From Hydrogenophaga sp. (lineage in GTDB: Bacteria > Pseudomonadota > Gammaproteobacteria > Burkholderiales > Burkholderiaceae_C): a stretch of DNA of 30,843 bases. The position numbers and the translations under genes are program-made. Below the pieces are notes generated by a model, which searched no databases, was not told the DNA's origin, and was given only the letters and a program-made list of their open reading frames with translations. The DNA lies in assembly GCA_021154985.1 (NCBI GenBank), contig JAJNQE010000127.1, positions 1 to 30,843 on the forward strand, given 5' to 3'. Positions 1 to 7,768 of the stretch are shown one piece after another. Position 1 is the stretch's first letter. Every line of letters begins with the position of its first letter.

Positions 1-77
1 GCCGGGCTCGCCGCCAGCGACAAGGCCATCGCCACAGCGGCAGCCAGGGTGCGCCAGGAAAAACGGTTCGTGTTCAT
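1..77 (-). CDS. Exported protein, N-terminal fragment (cut by window edge)
   Basis: Only the first 25 codons are inside the window, so the function cannot be told. The ATG at 77-75 is preceded by a strong Shine-Dalgarno AAGGAGG (complement of 84-90) at 6 nt spacing, which fixes the start. The peptide begins MNTNRFSWR and continues as an alanine/leucine-rich hydrophobic stretch ending SLAASPA. This is a Sec-type signal peptide with an Arg in the n-region. It lies 31 nt downstream of the YiaA/YiaB-family gene on the same strand and is probably co-transcribed with it. The rest of the protein lies left of the window. Confidence 0.7.
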   Translation of the reverse strand, partial: MNTNRFSWRTLAAAVAMALSLAASP

Positions 78-108
78 GTTCAACCTCCTTGAAAGAAGTG
101 GATGTGGG

Positions 109-609
109 TCATTCCGCTGCAGCGGCACGCTCGTTCAGGGCCTGCTGGCGGCCCGCCAGCTCGCCGCGCACACGGGCCTCGCCCAGGTCGGCCTCGTGGC
201 GGTCGCGCAGCGTCTTGGCCAGCGTGAAGGCCGAGGTCACCAGGTAGAGCCAGCTCACACCCAGGTAAGCGCGGTAGGTGTCGTTGATCTCCATGCGCAG
301 GAGGCCCCAGCCGGTCAGGCCCATGGCCACCGCAAAACCACCCCACACCACCAGGCGCCACATGGGCGTCTCGAGCACACCGGAGATCGCGGCCTGGTGG
401 CTGTCGCGCACGGCCTTGGACAGCACGAACACGGTGGACAGGCAGAACACATAACCCATCACCATGAAGGCCCGGTCCAGCGCCTGGCCGGGCAGGTACG
501 CCAGGCCGGTGGCGCAGAGAAACACCGCCACGCCAAACGAGGCCCAGACCTGGAACTGCCAGGCACGGGTGTCGCGCGTCACGATGAGGGGGGATCGGTT
601 CGAGGCCAT
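109..609 (-). CDS. YiaA/YiaB-family inner membrane protein
   Basis: This is a predicted inner-membrane protein of 166 aa, function unknown. Two similar halves are visible. Each is a pair of hydrophobic helices starting with an aromatic W-x-x-x-V-W segment (WQFQVWASFGVAVFL and WRLVVWGGFAVAMGL). Each ends in a similar cytoplasmic-looking tail (LSKAVRDSHQA and LAKTLRDRHEAD). That is the tandem arrangement expected of the YiaA/B two-helix domain, giving about four membrane helices. A charged C-terminal tail rich in Glu, Arg and Ala follows. The ATG at 609-607 gives MASNRSP and has a weak AAAGG upstream; longer in-frame starts run into the divergent intergenic region and were not used. Family assignment is from the repeated domain pattern and is fairly secure. 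Confidence 0.82.
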   Translation of the reverse strand: MASNRSPLIVTRDTRAWQFQVWASFGVAVFLCATGLAYLPGQALDRAFMVMGYVFCLSTVFVLSKAVRDSHQAAISGVLETPMWRLVVWGGFAVAMGLTGWGLLRMEINDTYRAYLGVSWLYLVTSAFTLAKTLRDRHEADLGEARVRGELAGRQQALNERAAAAE

Positions 610-808
610 GAAAAAACCTTTGCGGTTGTTGAAGGTGGCGCGATGGTGGGGCGCCGCACAGTCAGAAGACGCAACATCCTGTCCCGGTAGATTCGGATTT
701 GTCTTTCGGTACGACTTATCGATACTTTTTGGCGGCCGCAACCGCGACGGTGATCTTTGGTCTACTCGCCAGACAACTTTGCGGCCCGCACGGTGTCTCA
801 CTCCACCT
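610..808. promoter_or_regulatory. Divergent promoter region between the YiaA/B gene and a secreted-protein gene
   Basis: This 199-bp gap separates two divergent starts and is locally AT-rich around 690-730. On the plus strand TTGTCT (699-704) and GATACT (721-726) are spaced 16 bp and could be -35/-10 elements. An 8-bp palindrome TATCGATA lies at 717-724 and overlaps that -10. No RNA gene or further ORF was recognised. The promoter call is from consensus likeness only. Confidence 0.35.
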
Positions 809-1303
809 ATGAAAAAACTCCTGCTGTGTCTCTCCTGTCTGCTGTTCATGGCCGGCGCATCGGCGCAAGCGCTCTGGCAAGGCGTGCCGGTGGGCGCCAC
901 GCCGGCCGAGGTGCGCGCGCTGGTGCCCGAAGCGCAGGCGCCCGCCACCGCGCCGCCATCAAGCGGCGACGGCGTGCAACTGGAGATTCCGGCCTTCGAG
1001 CTCGCCGGTGCGCCGTTCAGGGTGTCGTTCGTTTTCCAGGCCGAGCGACTGCAGCGCATCACGCTGCTGGCCAACGCCGGCACGGCCGACGAGGCCCGCG
1101 CGCTCGGCCAGCGGCTTACCACCTCGCTGCGCTCGCGCTACGGGCTGGAGATGAGCACCAAAAGCCGCGGCGCCATCTCGTCCCTGACCATCGACCGGCA
1201 GTGGAATTTCCGGCGCACCCTGGTGCACCTGGAGGTGGTGGACGGCACCTTTGTGCGGCTGGACTACAGCGGCCAGGCGCCCGCGCGCAACCCGCGCCTT
1301 TGA
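809..1303 (+). CDS. Small secreted protein of unknown function
   Basis: A 164-aa protein with a clear Sec signal peptide: two lysines after Met, a hydrophobic core (LLLCLSCLLFMAG) and an ASAQA cleavage site at about residue 22. The mature part is soluble-looking, with no Cys pair, repeats or catalytic motif that I recognise. It begins LWQGVPVGATPAEVRALVPE, which resembles the opening of small periplasmic proteins that use a "GMT/GAT-xxEV" helix, but that does not give a function. Start chosen at ATG 809 because it begins the signal peptide; in-frame upstream starts would place charged residues before it. It stands alone, ahead of pyk and 106 bp from it. Confidence 0.72.
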   Translation: MKKLLLCLSCLLFMAGASAQALWQGVPVGATPAEVRALVPEAQAPATAPPSSGDGVQLEIPAFELAGAPFRVSFVFQAERLQRITLLANAGTADEARALGQRLTTSLRSRYGLEMSTKSRGAISSLTIDRQWNFRRTLVHLEVVDGTFVRLDYSGQAPARNPRL

Positions 1304-1333
1304 GCGGCCCCGGATGTCGCGGCCATGTAACTT

Positions 1334-1353
1334 GTTTCACAGATAATTGAAAC
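1334..1353. promoter_or_regulatory. Inverted repeat GTTTCA-N8-TGAAAC upstream of pyk
   Basis: A perfect 6-bp inverted repeat with an 8-nt centre that contains GATAAT (1342-1347), a good -10 hexamer. The repeat therefore brackets a likely pyk promoter -10 and could be an operator. No convincing -35 was found at the right distance, and the binding protein is unknown. Confidence 0.35.
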
Positions 1354-1409
1354 CAAATTACACCCGGGCACCTTCAAGCCCGGCCATCCACCGACAGGAG
1401 ACACACCCC

Positions 1410-2843
1410 ATGCCCATGCGCGCCACCAAGATCGTTGCCACCCTCGGCCCAGCTTCCAGCGACCCGGCTTTGCTCGAAGCCATGATCCGTGCGGGTGTGA
1501 ACGTGGTGCGGTTGAATTTCTCGCACGGCGCTGCGCAGGACCACATCGACCGTGCGGCGCTGGTGCGCGAAGCCGCCCAGCGCGCCGGGCGCGAGGTCGG
1601 CATCATGGCCGACCTGCAGGGCCCCAAGATCCGCGTGGGCAAGTTTGCCGAGGGCAAGGTCGTGCTGGTGCCGGGTGAAAAGTTCGTGCTCGACGCCTCG
1701 CGCACCGAGCCCGGCAACCTCGAAGGCGTGGGCCTGGACTACAAGGAACTGCCGCGCGACGTGAAGGCCGGTGACACCCTGCTGCTCAACGACGGCCTGA
1801 TCGTGCTGACCATCGACAAGGTGGTGGGTCCGGCGGTGCACACCACCGTCAAGCTAGGCGGCGAGCTCTCGAACAACAAGGGCATCAACAAGCAGGGCGG
1901 CGGCCTGACCGCACCGGCCCTGACCGCCAAGGACATGGACGACATCAAGACCGCCATGGGCCTGAAAGCCGACTATGTGGCGGTGAGCTTCCCCAAGAAC
2001 GCCACCGACATGGAGCTGGCCCGCCAGCTGTGCAATGTGGCCGGCGCGGCCACCGGCCACAAGCCGGCGCTGATCGCGAAAATCGAGCGCGCCGAGGCGA
2101 TTCCCGAGCTGGCCAACATCCTCAAGGTGTCCGACGGCATCATGGTCGCGCGCGGTGACCTGGCGGTGGAGGTGGGCAACGCGGCGGTGCCGGGCCTGCA
2201 GAAGCACATGATCAAGATGGCCCGCGAAATGGACAAGGTGGTGATCACCGCCACGCAGATGATGGAGTCCATGATCGTCAACCCGGTGCCCACCCGCGCC
2301 GAGGTGAGCGACGTGGCCAACGCCGTGCTCGACGGCACCGACGCGGTGATGCTGAGCGCCGAGACCGCCGCCGGCCGGTTCCCGCTGGAGACCGTGAAGG
2401 AAATGGCCAACATCTGCTCGGAAGCCGAAAAGGCCGAGTACAGCGAACTGGGTGCCGACTTCAAGGGCAAAACGTTCAAACGCATCGACCAGTCCATCGC
2501 CATGGGCGCGCTGTTCACCGCGCACCACCTGGGCGCCAAGGCCATCGTGGCGCTCACCGACTCGGGGTCGACTGCGTTGTGGATGAGCCGGCACAACGTG
2601 CGCATGCCGATCTACGCCATGACGCCCAACCTCTCGACCCAGCGCCGCATGACGCTCTACCGCAACGTGCGCCCGCTGCTCATGGACAACAGCGCCGACC
2701 GCGACTCCGCGCTGGCCGACGCCGAAGCCCACCTGAAAAAGCGCGGCATCGTGCAGACCGGCGACGTGTACGCCATCACCGTGGGCGAGCCCATGGGCCA
2801 GGCCGGCGGCACCAACACGCTCAAGATCGTGCGAGCAGACTGA
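1410..2843 (+). CDS. pyk: Pyruvate kinase
   Basis: Converts phosphoenolpyruvate and ADP to pyruvate and ATP, the last step of glycolysis, in the cytosol. The 477-aa length is normal for a bacterial enzyme. Visible family marks: N-terminal TKIVATLGPAS, the VVRLNFSHG segment, MADLQGPKIRVG at the A/B domain junction, and the signature LIAKIERAEAI with catalytic Lys224 and metal-ligand Glu226. MVARGDLAVEVG and VITATQMMESM also match. A typical C-terminal allosteric domain follows. Start chosen at ATG 1410 (MPMRATK), preceded by CAGGAG at 1395-1400; the ATG at 1416 is also possible. The next gene, an alpha/beta hydrolase, starts 32 nt downstream and may be co-transcribed. I cannot tell from sequence which sugar phosphate or nucleotide activates it. 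Confidence 0.97.
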   Translation: MPMRATKIVATLGPASSDPALLEAMIRAGVNVVRLNFSHGAAQDHIDRAALVREAAQRAGREVGIMADLQGPKIRVGKFAEGKVVLVPGEKFVLDASRTEPGNLEGVGLDYKELPRDVKAGDTLLLNDGLIVLTIDKVVGPAVHTTVKLGGELSNNKGINKQGGGLTAPALTAKDMDDIKTAMGLKADYVAVSFPKNATDMELARQLCNVAGAATGHKPALIAKIERAEAIPELANILKVSDGIMVARGDLAVEVGNAAVPGLQKHMIKMAREMDKVVITATQMMESMIVNPVPTRAEVSDVANAVLDGTDAVMLSAETAAGRFPLETVKEMANICSEAEKAEYSELGADFKGKTFKRIDQSIAMGALFTAHHLGAKAIVALTDSGSTALWMSRHNVRMPIYAMTPNLSTQRRMTLYRNVRPLLMDNSADRDSALADAEAHLKKRGIVQTGDVYAITVGEPMGQAGGTNTLKIVRAD

Positions 2844-2875
2844 ATCCGTTGTCAGGCACCCTGCGTACTGCCTGC

Positions 2876-3775
2876 ATGACCGCACCGCACAACGCCTCCT
2901 TGAAGCGCTCCGCCCGCCGCCGCTGGCTTACCCTGTTGGGTCTGGCGCCGTTGCTGCAGGCCTGCTCGCCGCTGCGGCTGATCAACGCCACCGTGCCGTC
3001 GAACACCCACACGGTGCTGCGCGACGAAGCGTATGGAACCGCCGAGCGCCAGCGCATGGACGTGTACTTGCCGGTGAACGCTGCACCTGGCGCGCCCATG
3101 GCGGTGTTTTTCTACGGCGGCAGCTGGAGCAGCGGTGAACGCGCTGACTACAAGTTCGTGGGCGAAGCGCTGGCCTCGCGCGGCATCGTGACCGTGATCG
3201 CCGACTACCGCCTGAGCCCCGAGGTGCGCTATCCGGTGTTCCTGCAGGATTGCGCGCTGGCCCTGCGCTGGGCACGCGACAACGCGCAGCGCCTGGGCGC
3301 CTCCCCGTCGCGCCTGTTTGCCACCGGCCACAGCGCGGGCGCCTATAACGCGGCCATGCTGGCGCTCGACGCGCGCTGGCTGTCCGAGGTGGGCATGCGG
3401 CACGAGGAGCTGGCGGGCTGGGCCGGTCTGGCCGGGCCGTACGACTTCCTGCCCATCGGCATTCCGGCCGTGCAGCGCGCCTTCAACTGGCCCGACACGC
3501 CGGCCAACTCACAGCCGCTGTTTCATGTGCCCGCCAGCGCCGGGCTGAAACACCGCGTGCTGCTGCTGGCCGCCAAGAGCGACACGCTGGTCAACCCGCA
3601 ACGCAACACCCTGGCCATGGCGCAAGCCCTGCAGCAGCGCGGCACGCCGGTGGAACTGGAGCTGCTCGACCGCGTGAGCCACACCACGCTCATCGGCGCC
3701 ATGGCGCCGCCCTTGCGCGGCCTGGCGCCGGTGCTCGACCGCTTCAGCGGCTTCCTGCAGCAGCGCGCCAGCTGA
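2876..3775 (+). CDS. Alpha/beta-hydrolase lipoprotein (esterase/lipase-like)
   Basis: A 299-aa hydrolase, probably tethered to a membrane facing the periplasm. The N-terminus has an n-region with several Arg (KRSARRRW), a hydrophobic core and the lipobox LLQAC, so it is a predicted lipoprotein. The mature part is an alpha/beta-hydrolase of the alpha/beta-hydrolase-3 or carboxylesterase type. An FFYGGSWSSGE oxyanion-hole segment (HGG-like, with Tyr for His) is followed by the nucleophile elbow GHSAGAYNA. Then come an Asp-containing strand (AAKSDTLVNP) and a late His (VSHTTLIG) that completes a Ser-Asp-His triad. Substrate unknown. The start at ATG 2876 has no clear Shine-Dalgarno and lies 32 nt after pyk, so it may depend on pyk transcription. 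Confidence 0.85.
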   Translation: MTAPHNASLKRSARRRWLTLLGLAPLLQACSPLRLINATVPSNTHTVLRDEAYGTAERQRMDVYLPVNAAPGAPMAVFFYGGSWSSGERADYKFVGEALASRGIVTVIADYRLSPEVRYPVFLQDCALALRWARDNAQRLGASPSRLFATGHSAGAYNAAMLALDARWLSEVGMRHEELAGWAGLAGPYDFLPIGIPAVQRAFNWPDTPANSQPLFHVPASAGLKHRVLLLAAKSDTLVNPQRNTLAMAQALQQRGTPVELELLDRVSHTTLIGAMAPPLRGLAPVLDRFSGFLQQRAS

Positions 3776-3803
3776 GGCGTTGGGGCCGCGGCGCCCAGCC
3801 CCT

Positions 3804-3834
3804 TAAAATCGCGGGTTACCAACCGGTTACCAAC
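3804..3834 (+). promoter_or_regulatory. fba promoter -10 and tandem repeat at the predicted start of transcription
   Basis: TAAAAT at 3804-3809 is a near-consensus -10; TTGGGG at 3780-3785 is a weak -35 at 18 bp. Just downstream the 10-mer GGTTACCAAC occurs twice, at 3814-3823 and 3825-3834, an 11-bp period (one helical turn). The first copy covers the predicted +1. It may be a regulator site in the fba 5' leader. Confidence 0.45.
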
Positions 3835-3851
3835 TGACTTAGGGGATTTCC

Positions 3852-4916
3852 ATGGCGCTCGTTTCCATGCGCGAACTGCTCGACCACGCAGCCATCCACG
3901 GCTACGGCATTCCAGCGTTCAACGTCAACAACCTCGAACAGGTGCAGGCTGTGATGGCCGCCGCCCACGAAGCAGGCGCGCCGGTGATCCTGCAGGCCAG
4001 CGCCGGTGCGCGCAAGTACGCGGGCGAGCCCTTCATCAAGCACCTGATCCAGGCCGCCGTGGAGTCGTACCCGCACATTCCGCTGGTGATGCACCAGGAC
4101 CACGGCCAGAACCCCGAGGTGTGCCAGGGCGCGATCAACCTGGGCTTCAGCTCGGTGATGATGGACGGCAGCCTGGAAGGCGATGGCAAGACGATCGCCA
4201 GCTACGAATACAACGTGGATGTGACCAAGCGCGTGGTCGACATGGCCCACAAGCTGGGTGTGACCGTCGAAGGTGAACTGGGTTGCCTGGGCAGCCTGGA
4301 AACCATGAAGGGCGACAAGGAAGACGGCCACGGCACCGACGCGACCATGACCCGCGAACAGCTGCTGACCGACCCCGAGCAGGCGGCCGACTTTGTCAAG
4401 CGCACGCAACTCGACGCCCTGGCCATTGCCATCGGCACCAGCCACGGCGCCTACAAGTTCACCCGCAAGCCCACCGGCGACATCCTCGCCATCGACCGCA
4501 TCCAGGAAATCAACCGCCGCCTGCCCAACACCCACCTGGTGATGCACGGCTCCAGCTCGGTGCCGCAGGACCTGCTGGCCGTGATCAACCAGTACGGCGG
4601 CAAGATCAAGGAGACCTACGGCGTGCCGGTCGAAGAGATCCAGAAGGCGATCAAGTTCGGCGTGCGCAAGATCAACATCGACACCGACATCCGCCTGGCC
4701 ATGACCGCCGCCGTGCGCAAGTTCCTCGCCGAGAACCCCGAGAAGTTCGACGCCCGCGAATGGCTCAAGCCTGCGCGCGAAGCCGCCAAGGCGATCTGCA
4801 AGCAGCGCTACATCGAGTTCGGCTGCGAAGGCCAGGCCAGCAAGATCAAGGGCGAATCGCTCCAGGTCGTGGCCGCCAAGTACGCCAAGGGTGAGCTGGC
4901 CCAGGTCGTCCACTGA
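3852..4916 (+). CDS. fba: Fructose-bisphosphate aldolase, class II
   Basis: Zinc-dependent aldolase that interconverts fructose 1,6-bisphosphate with dihydroxyacetone phosphate and glyceraldehyde 3-phosphate, in glycolysis, gluconeogenesis and, where present, the Calvin cycle. At 354 aa it matches the subtype of about 345-355 aa. Asp83 and His84 lie in VMHQDHGQ (catalytic Asp and a zinc ligand). His198 in IGTSHGAYKF and His232 in MHGSSSVP are the other two expected zinc ligands. INIDTDIRLAMTAAVR is the C-terminal phosphate-binding region. The start at ATG 3852 has AGGGGA at 3841-3846. A strong terminator follows directly, so fba ends its transcript. Its closeness to pyk fits shared central-carbon control. 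Confidence 0.97.
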   Translation: MALVSMRELLDHAAIHGYGIPAFNVNNLEQVQAVMAAAHEAGAPVILQASAGARKYAGEPFIKHLIQAAVESYPHIPLVMHQDHGQNPEVCQGAINLGFSSVMMDGSLEGDGKTIASYEYNVDVTKRVVDMAHKLGVTVEGELGCLGSLETMKGDKEDGHGTDATMTREQLLTDPEQAADFVKRTQLDALAIAIGTSHGAYKFTRKPTGDILAIDRIQEINRRLPNTHLVMHGSSSVPQDLLAVINQYGGKIKETYGVPVEEIQKAIKFGVRKINIDTDIRLAMTAAVRKFLAENPEKFDAREWLKPAREAAKAICKQRYIEFGCEGQASKIKGESLQVVAAKYAKGELAQVVH

Positions 4917-4937
4917 CCTGTCGCCCGCGCCTTTCAA

Positions 4938-4963
4938 AACGCCACCCTCGCGGTGGCGTTTTT
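4938..4963. terminator. Intrinsic terminator after fba, probably bidirectional
   Basis: A perfect 9-bp stem AACGCCACC / GGTGGCGTT (4938-4946 with 4952-4960), a 5-nt loop CTCGC and a following T run (4959-4963). On the minus strand the same hairpin is followed by TTTT (with the stem's own TT), so it could also stop transcripts of the convergent iclR gene ending at 4980. Confidence 0.9.
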
Positions 4964-4979
4964 CATTCAACGGCTTTGT

Positions 4980-5807
4980 TTAATCCTCCCAGCCGGCCGC
5001 CTGGATCGCCGCCACGATGTCACGCCCGGTTTTCACCAGCGCCGGGCCGAAGTCCTTGTGCAGCAAGTCGCCTTGCAACCTGGCGGCCGGACCGCCCACG
5101 GTGAGCGACAGCGGCTCGCGGCCGTCGCCCAGGTCCAGGCCCACGCCGATGGCGGCGATCTCGCTCTCCCATTCCGACTCCGACACCGCATAGCCGCGCT
5201 CGGCCCAGCCGATTTCGGCGCGCTGGAGCCCGGCTTCGCGCGCAGGCCAGCGCTCGGGGTCTTGCGCTTGCAGGCGCCGCGCCACCACGCCCCGCAAGCC
5301 GGGTGTGGCCGAACACCAGATGGCGCGGCCCATCGCCGTTTCCGCGAACGGCAGGCGCGTGCCCACGTCCAGCCCGAGGATGAGGCGCGCCGTGCTGCGG
5401 CAGTGCGCCACATAGACCACCGAGGTGTCGTGCCGCACGCCCAGCGAAATGGCGGCCTGCGTGTGCTCGGCCAGGACTTCCATGAACGGCCGCGCGATGC
5501 GCCCGATCTGGAAGTTGGACAGCACGCTGAAACCCAGCGAGAGCACCGCCGGGCTCAGCGCGTACTCGCCGGTGGCGGCGCGGTGGCGCAAATAGCCCAG
5601 GCTGGTGAGCGTGAAGGTGAGGCGCGAGACGGTGGCCTGCGGCAGACCGGTGCGCCGCGCCAGCTCCGCGTGCGCCAGCCAGCGGTCTGCCGGGCTGAAG
5701 CATCGCAACACCGTGAGGCCGCGCGCCAGTGCGGTGACGAAGCGGCGGTCGTCGGCCGGGTCTTCTGCGGTCAGCGGGGTGGATGGTGTGTGGCGCTGGC
5801 GGCCCAT
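4980..5807 (-). CDS. IclR-family transcriptional regulator
   Basis: A 275-aa DNA-binding protein of the IclR family. The N-terminal winged helix-turn-helix is visible (VTALARGLTVLRCF, LAHAELARRTGLPQATVSRLTFTLTSLGYL). A C-terminal effector-binding domain follows (LGVRHDTSVVYVAHCRS, GTRLPFAETAMGRAI, GYAVSESEWESEIAAIGV), the standard order and length. Start chosen at ATG 5807 (MGRQRHTP): AAGGA lies 8 nt upstream (5816-5820) and the HTH begins at the usual distance. An upstream ATG at 5906 would add 33 residues across the operator sites. It is divergent from the ligase-Bug receptor genes, so it most likely controls them and itself through the three motif copies in between. The effector is probably the ligase substrate or its CoA ester. 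Confidence 0.92.
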   Translation of the reverse strand: MGRQRHTPSTPLTAEDPADDRRFVTALARGLTVLRCFSPADRWLAHAELARRTGLPQATVSRLTFTLTSLGYLRHRAATGEYALSPAVLSLGFSVLSNFQIGRIARPFMEVLAEHTQAAISLGVRHDTSVVYVAHCRSTARLILGLDVGTRLPFAETAMGRAIWCSATPGLRGVVARRLQAQDPERWPAREAGLQRAEIGWAERGYAVSESEWESEIAAIGVGLDLGDGREPLSLTVGGPAARLQGDLLHKDFGPALVKTGRDIVAAIQAAGWED

Positions 5808-5821
5808 GGATGCGGTCCTTT

Positions 5822-5836
5822 TTCTGCAGATCGGAA
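5822..5836. promoter_or_regulatory. Operator-like site A, TTCTG-N5-CGGAA
   Basis: One mismatch from the TTCCG-N5-CGGAA motif of sites B and C. It lies just upstream of the iclR ribosome-binding site, 41 bp from site B centre to centre. Binding by the IclR protein is inferred from position and repetition. Confidence 0.5.
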
Positions 5837-5856
5837 TATGCGGCGACTCAGCGCCC

Positions 5857-5885
5857 ATCGTATTCCGCAGGTCGGAATTTTTGAA
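5857..5885 (-). promoter_or_regulatory. iclR promoter with operator-like site B inside the spacer
   Basis: Read on the minus strand, TTCAAA (5885-5880) and TACGAT (5862-5857) are spaced 17 bp. The palindrome ATTCCG-CAGGT-CGGAAT (5862-5878; core 5863-5877) fills the spacer. A repressor here would block RNA polymerase, which suggests autoregulation. Confidence 0.5.
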
Positions 5886-5927
5886 CCGTACCTGCAGATT
5901 TCGCATGCTCGCTTTCCCTGATCAGCG

Positions 5928-5957
5928 TTTACATCGGCATGGGCGCCGCCGTATATT
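5928..5957 (+). promoter_or_regulatory. Promoter of the ligase-Bug operon
   Basis: TTTACA (5928-5933) and TATATT (5952-5957) with an 18-bp spacer form one of the best sigma70-type promoters in the window. The predicted +1 is near 5964, giving a leader of about 50 nt before the ligase ATG at 6014. Confidence 0.6.
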
Positions 5958-5975
5958 GACTGGCTCAGACATGTT

Positions 5976-5990
5976 TTCCGCCCAGCGGAA
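5976..5990. promoter_or_regulatory. Operator-like site C, TTCCG-N5-CGGAA
   Basis: A perfect TTCCGC-CCA-GCGGAA palindrome in the early transcribed region of the ligase operon, about 12 bp after the predicted +1. It has the same arms and 5-nt spacing as site B, so the same IclR regulator probably binds both and represses the operon by a downstream block. Confidence 0.55.
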
Positions 5991-6013
5991 TTCGGCAACC
6001 CCACACCCCACGC

Positions 6014-7702
6014 ATGACGTCCCCCACCCCGGCCCACTGGCCGCCCGGCCTGCCGCAGCACCTGGCTCTGCCGCAGACGCACGTCTTCTACAACCTGGAG
6101 GTGTCGGCCCGGCGCTACCCCGACAAGCCCTTCATCGTCTTCTACGACTCGGTGCTGACCTACGCCGACTTCCTGCGTGAGACCGAACACCTCGCCGGCC
6201 ACCTGCAGCAGGTCTGCGGCGTGCAGCCGGGTGACCGCGTGCTGCTGTGCATGCAGAACAGCCCGCAGTGGGCGCTGGCCTTCTACGCCATCCTGCGCGC
6301 GGGTGCGGTGGTGGTGCCGGTGAACCCGATGAACCGCGTGGAGGAGCTGCGCCACTGCGTGGACGACAGCGGCGCTCGGATTGCGTTCGTGGCGCAAGAC
6401 CTGCTGCCGCAGGTGCACCCGCTGCTCGCCCCGGAAGGCGAGGGCCTGCGCCATGTGGTCGTGGCCACCTACAGCGACCACCTCCGCGTGCCCACCGATC
6501 TCCCCGTGCCCGACTTCGTGAAGGCACCGCGCGCGGCCCTGACCGAACCCGGTCTGGTGGCGTGGGCCGACGCCATCGCGCCGGAGCGAAGCCCCGGCCC
6601 GCTCGCCACCGGCCCCGACGACCTCTGCGCCATGCCCTACACCTCGGGCACCACCGGCCTGCCCAAGGGCTGCATGCACACGCACCGCAGCGTCATGAGC
6701 ACGCTGGTGGGCGGTGTGCGCTGGTTCGGCACCGCGTCGGATGCGGTCTGCCTCTCGGTGCTGCCCTTCTTCCACGTCACCGGCCTCACCGGCAGCCTGA
6801 ACGGGCCGCTGTACGTGGGCGCGACCATCGTCGTGCTCGCCCGCTGGGACCGCGAGACCGCGGCCATCTGCATGCAGCGCTACCGCGTGACCATGTGGCA
6901 AGCCATCTCGACCATGGTGATCGACTTCCTCGCGCACCCGCAGCTCGACCGTTTCGACCTGAGCAGCCTGCGCTGCGTGCGCGGCGGCGGTGCGGCCATG
7001 CCCGAGGCCTTGGCTGCGCGCCTCAAGGCGCTCACCGGGCAGGATTACATCGAGGGTTACGGCATGTCCGAGACCATGGCCGCCACCCACATCAACCCCA
7101 CGCACCGGCCCAAGCGGCAGTGCCTCGGCATGCCGGTGTTTGATGTCACCGCGCTCGTGGTCGACCCCACCACCCTGACCGAGCTGCCCGCAGGCGAGAC
7201 CGGCGAGATCGTGGTGCACGGCCCGCAAATCATGCAGGGCTACTGGGGCAACGCAAAAGCCACGCAAGAGGCTTTCGTCGAGATCAACGGTCGGCGCTTC
7301 CTGCGCACGGGCGACCTCGGCCACGTGGACGAAGACGGCTACTTCTTCATGACCGACCGCTTGAAACGCATGATCAACGCCAGCGGCTACAAGGTCTGGC
7401 CGGCCGAGGTGGAGGCGCTCATGTACCGCCACCCCGCCATCCAGGAGGCCTGCGTGATCGGCGTGCGCGATGCCAAGCGCGGCGAGAGCGTCAAGGCGCT
7501 GGTGGTGCTGCGGCCCGAACACCGGGGACAGGTGAGCGAGCAAGACGTGATCGACTGGGCGCACGGCCACATGGCCGCCTACAAGAGCCCGCGCACCGTG
7601 GAATTTGTGGAGGCGCTGCCCCGCTCGGGCAGCGGCAAGGTGATGTGGCGCGAACTGCAGGAACAGCAGGCCGCGCGAGACGCAGCCACCCCTCCCACTT
7701 GA
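6014..7702 (+). CDS. Acyl-CoA ligase (AMP-forming, ANL superfamily)
   Basis: Activates a carboxylic acid with ATP to an acyl-adenylate and then to the CoA thioester. The 562-aa chain has the superfamily motifs in order: YTSGTTGLPKGC (209-220, phosphate loop), GYGMSET (348-354), the hinge-region TGDLGHVDEDGYFF with Asp434, and the C-terminal catalytic Lys542 in RSGSGKVMWREL. It lacks a signal peptide. Substrate cannot be read off; medium/long-chain or aromatic acids are both possible. The start at ATG 6014 (MTSPTPAHW) has no clear Shine-Dalgarno. It is followed 66 nt later by a TctC/Bug receptor and preceded by a divergent IclR regulator, which suggests capture and CoA activation of one imported organic acid. 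Confidence 0.93.
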   Translation: MTSPTPAHWPPGLPQHLALPQTHVFYNLEVSARRYPDKPFIVFYDSVLTYADFLRETEHLAGHLQQVCGVQPGDRVLLCMQNSPQWALAFYAILRAGAVVVPVNPMNRVEELRHCVDDSGARIAFVAQDLLPQVHPLLAPEGEGLRHVVVATYSDHLRVPTDLPVPDFVKAPRAALTEPGLVAWADAIAPERSPGPLATGPDDLCAMPYTSGTTGLPKGCMHTHRSVMSTLVGGVRWFGTASDAVCLSVLPFFHVTGLTGSLNGPLYVGATIVVLARWDRETAAICMQRYRVTMWQAISTMVIDFLAHPQLDRFDLSSLRCVRGGGAAMPEALAARLKALTGQDYIEGYGMSETMAATHINPTHRPKRQCLGMPVFDVTALVVDPTTLTELPAGETGEIVVHGPQIMQGYWGNAKATQEAFVEINGRRFLRTGDLGHVDEDGYFFMTDRLKRMINASGYKVWPAEVEALMYRHPAIQEACVIGVRDAKRGESVKALVVLRPEHRGQVSEQDVIDWAHGHMAAYKSPRTVEFVEALPRSGSGKVMWRELQEQQAARDAATPPT

Positions 7703-7710
7703 GCACCCGC

Positions 7711-7727
7711 GCGGCGCGAAGCGCCGC
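7711..7727. other. Hairpin between ligase and Bug receptor genes
   Basis: A perfect 7-bp stem GCGGCGC / GCGCCGC with GAA loop, in the 66-bp gap. There is no T run, so it is not a classic terminator. It could limit decay or adjust the ratio of receptor to ligase mRNA. Confidence 0.5.
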
Positions 7728-7768
7728 AACCAACCGCCAGAACGGCATTTCCACCACAGGAGACAAGC

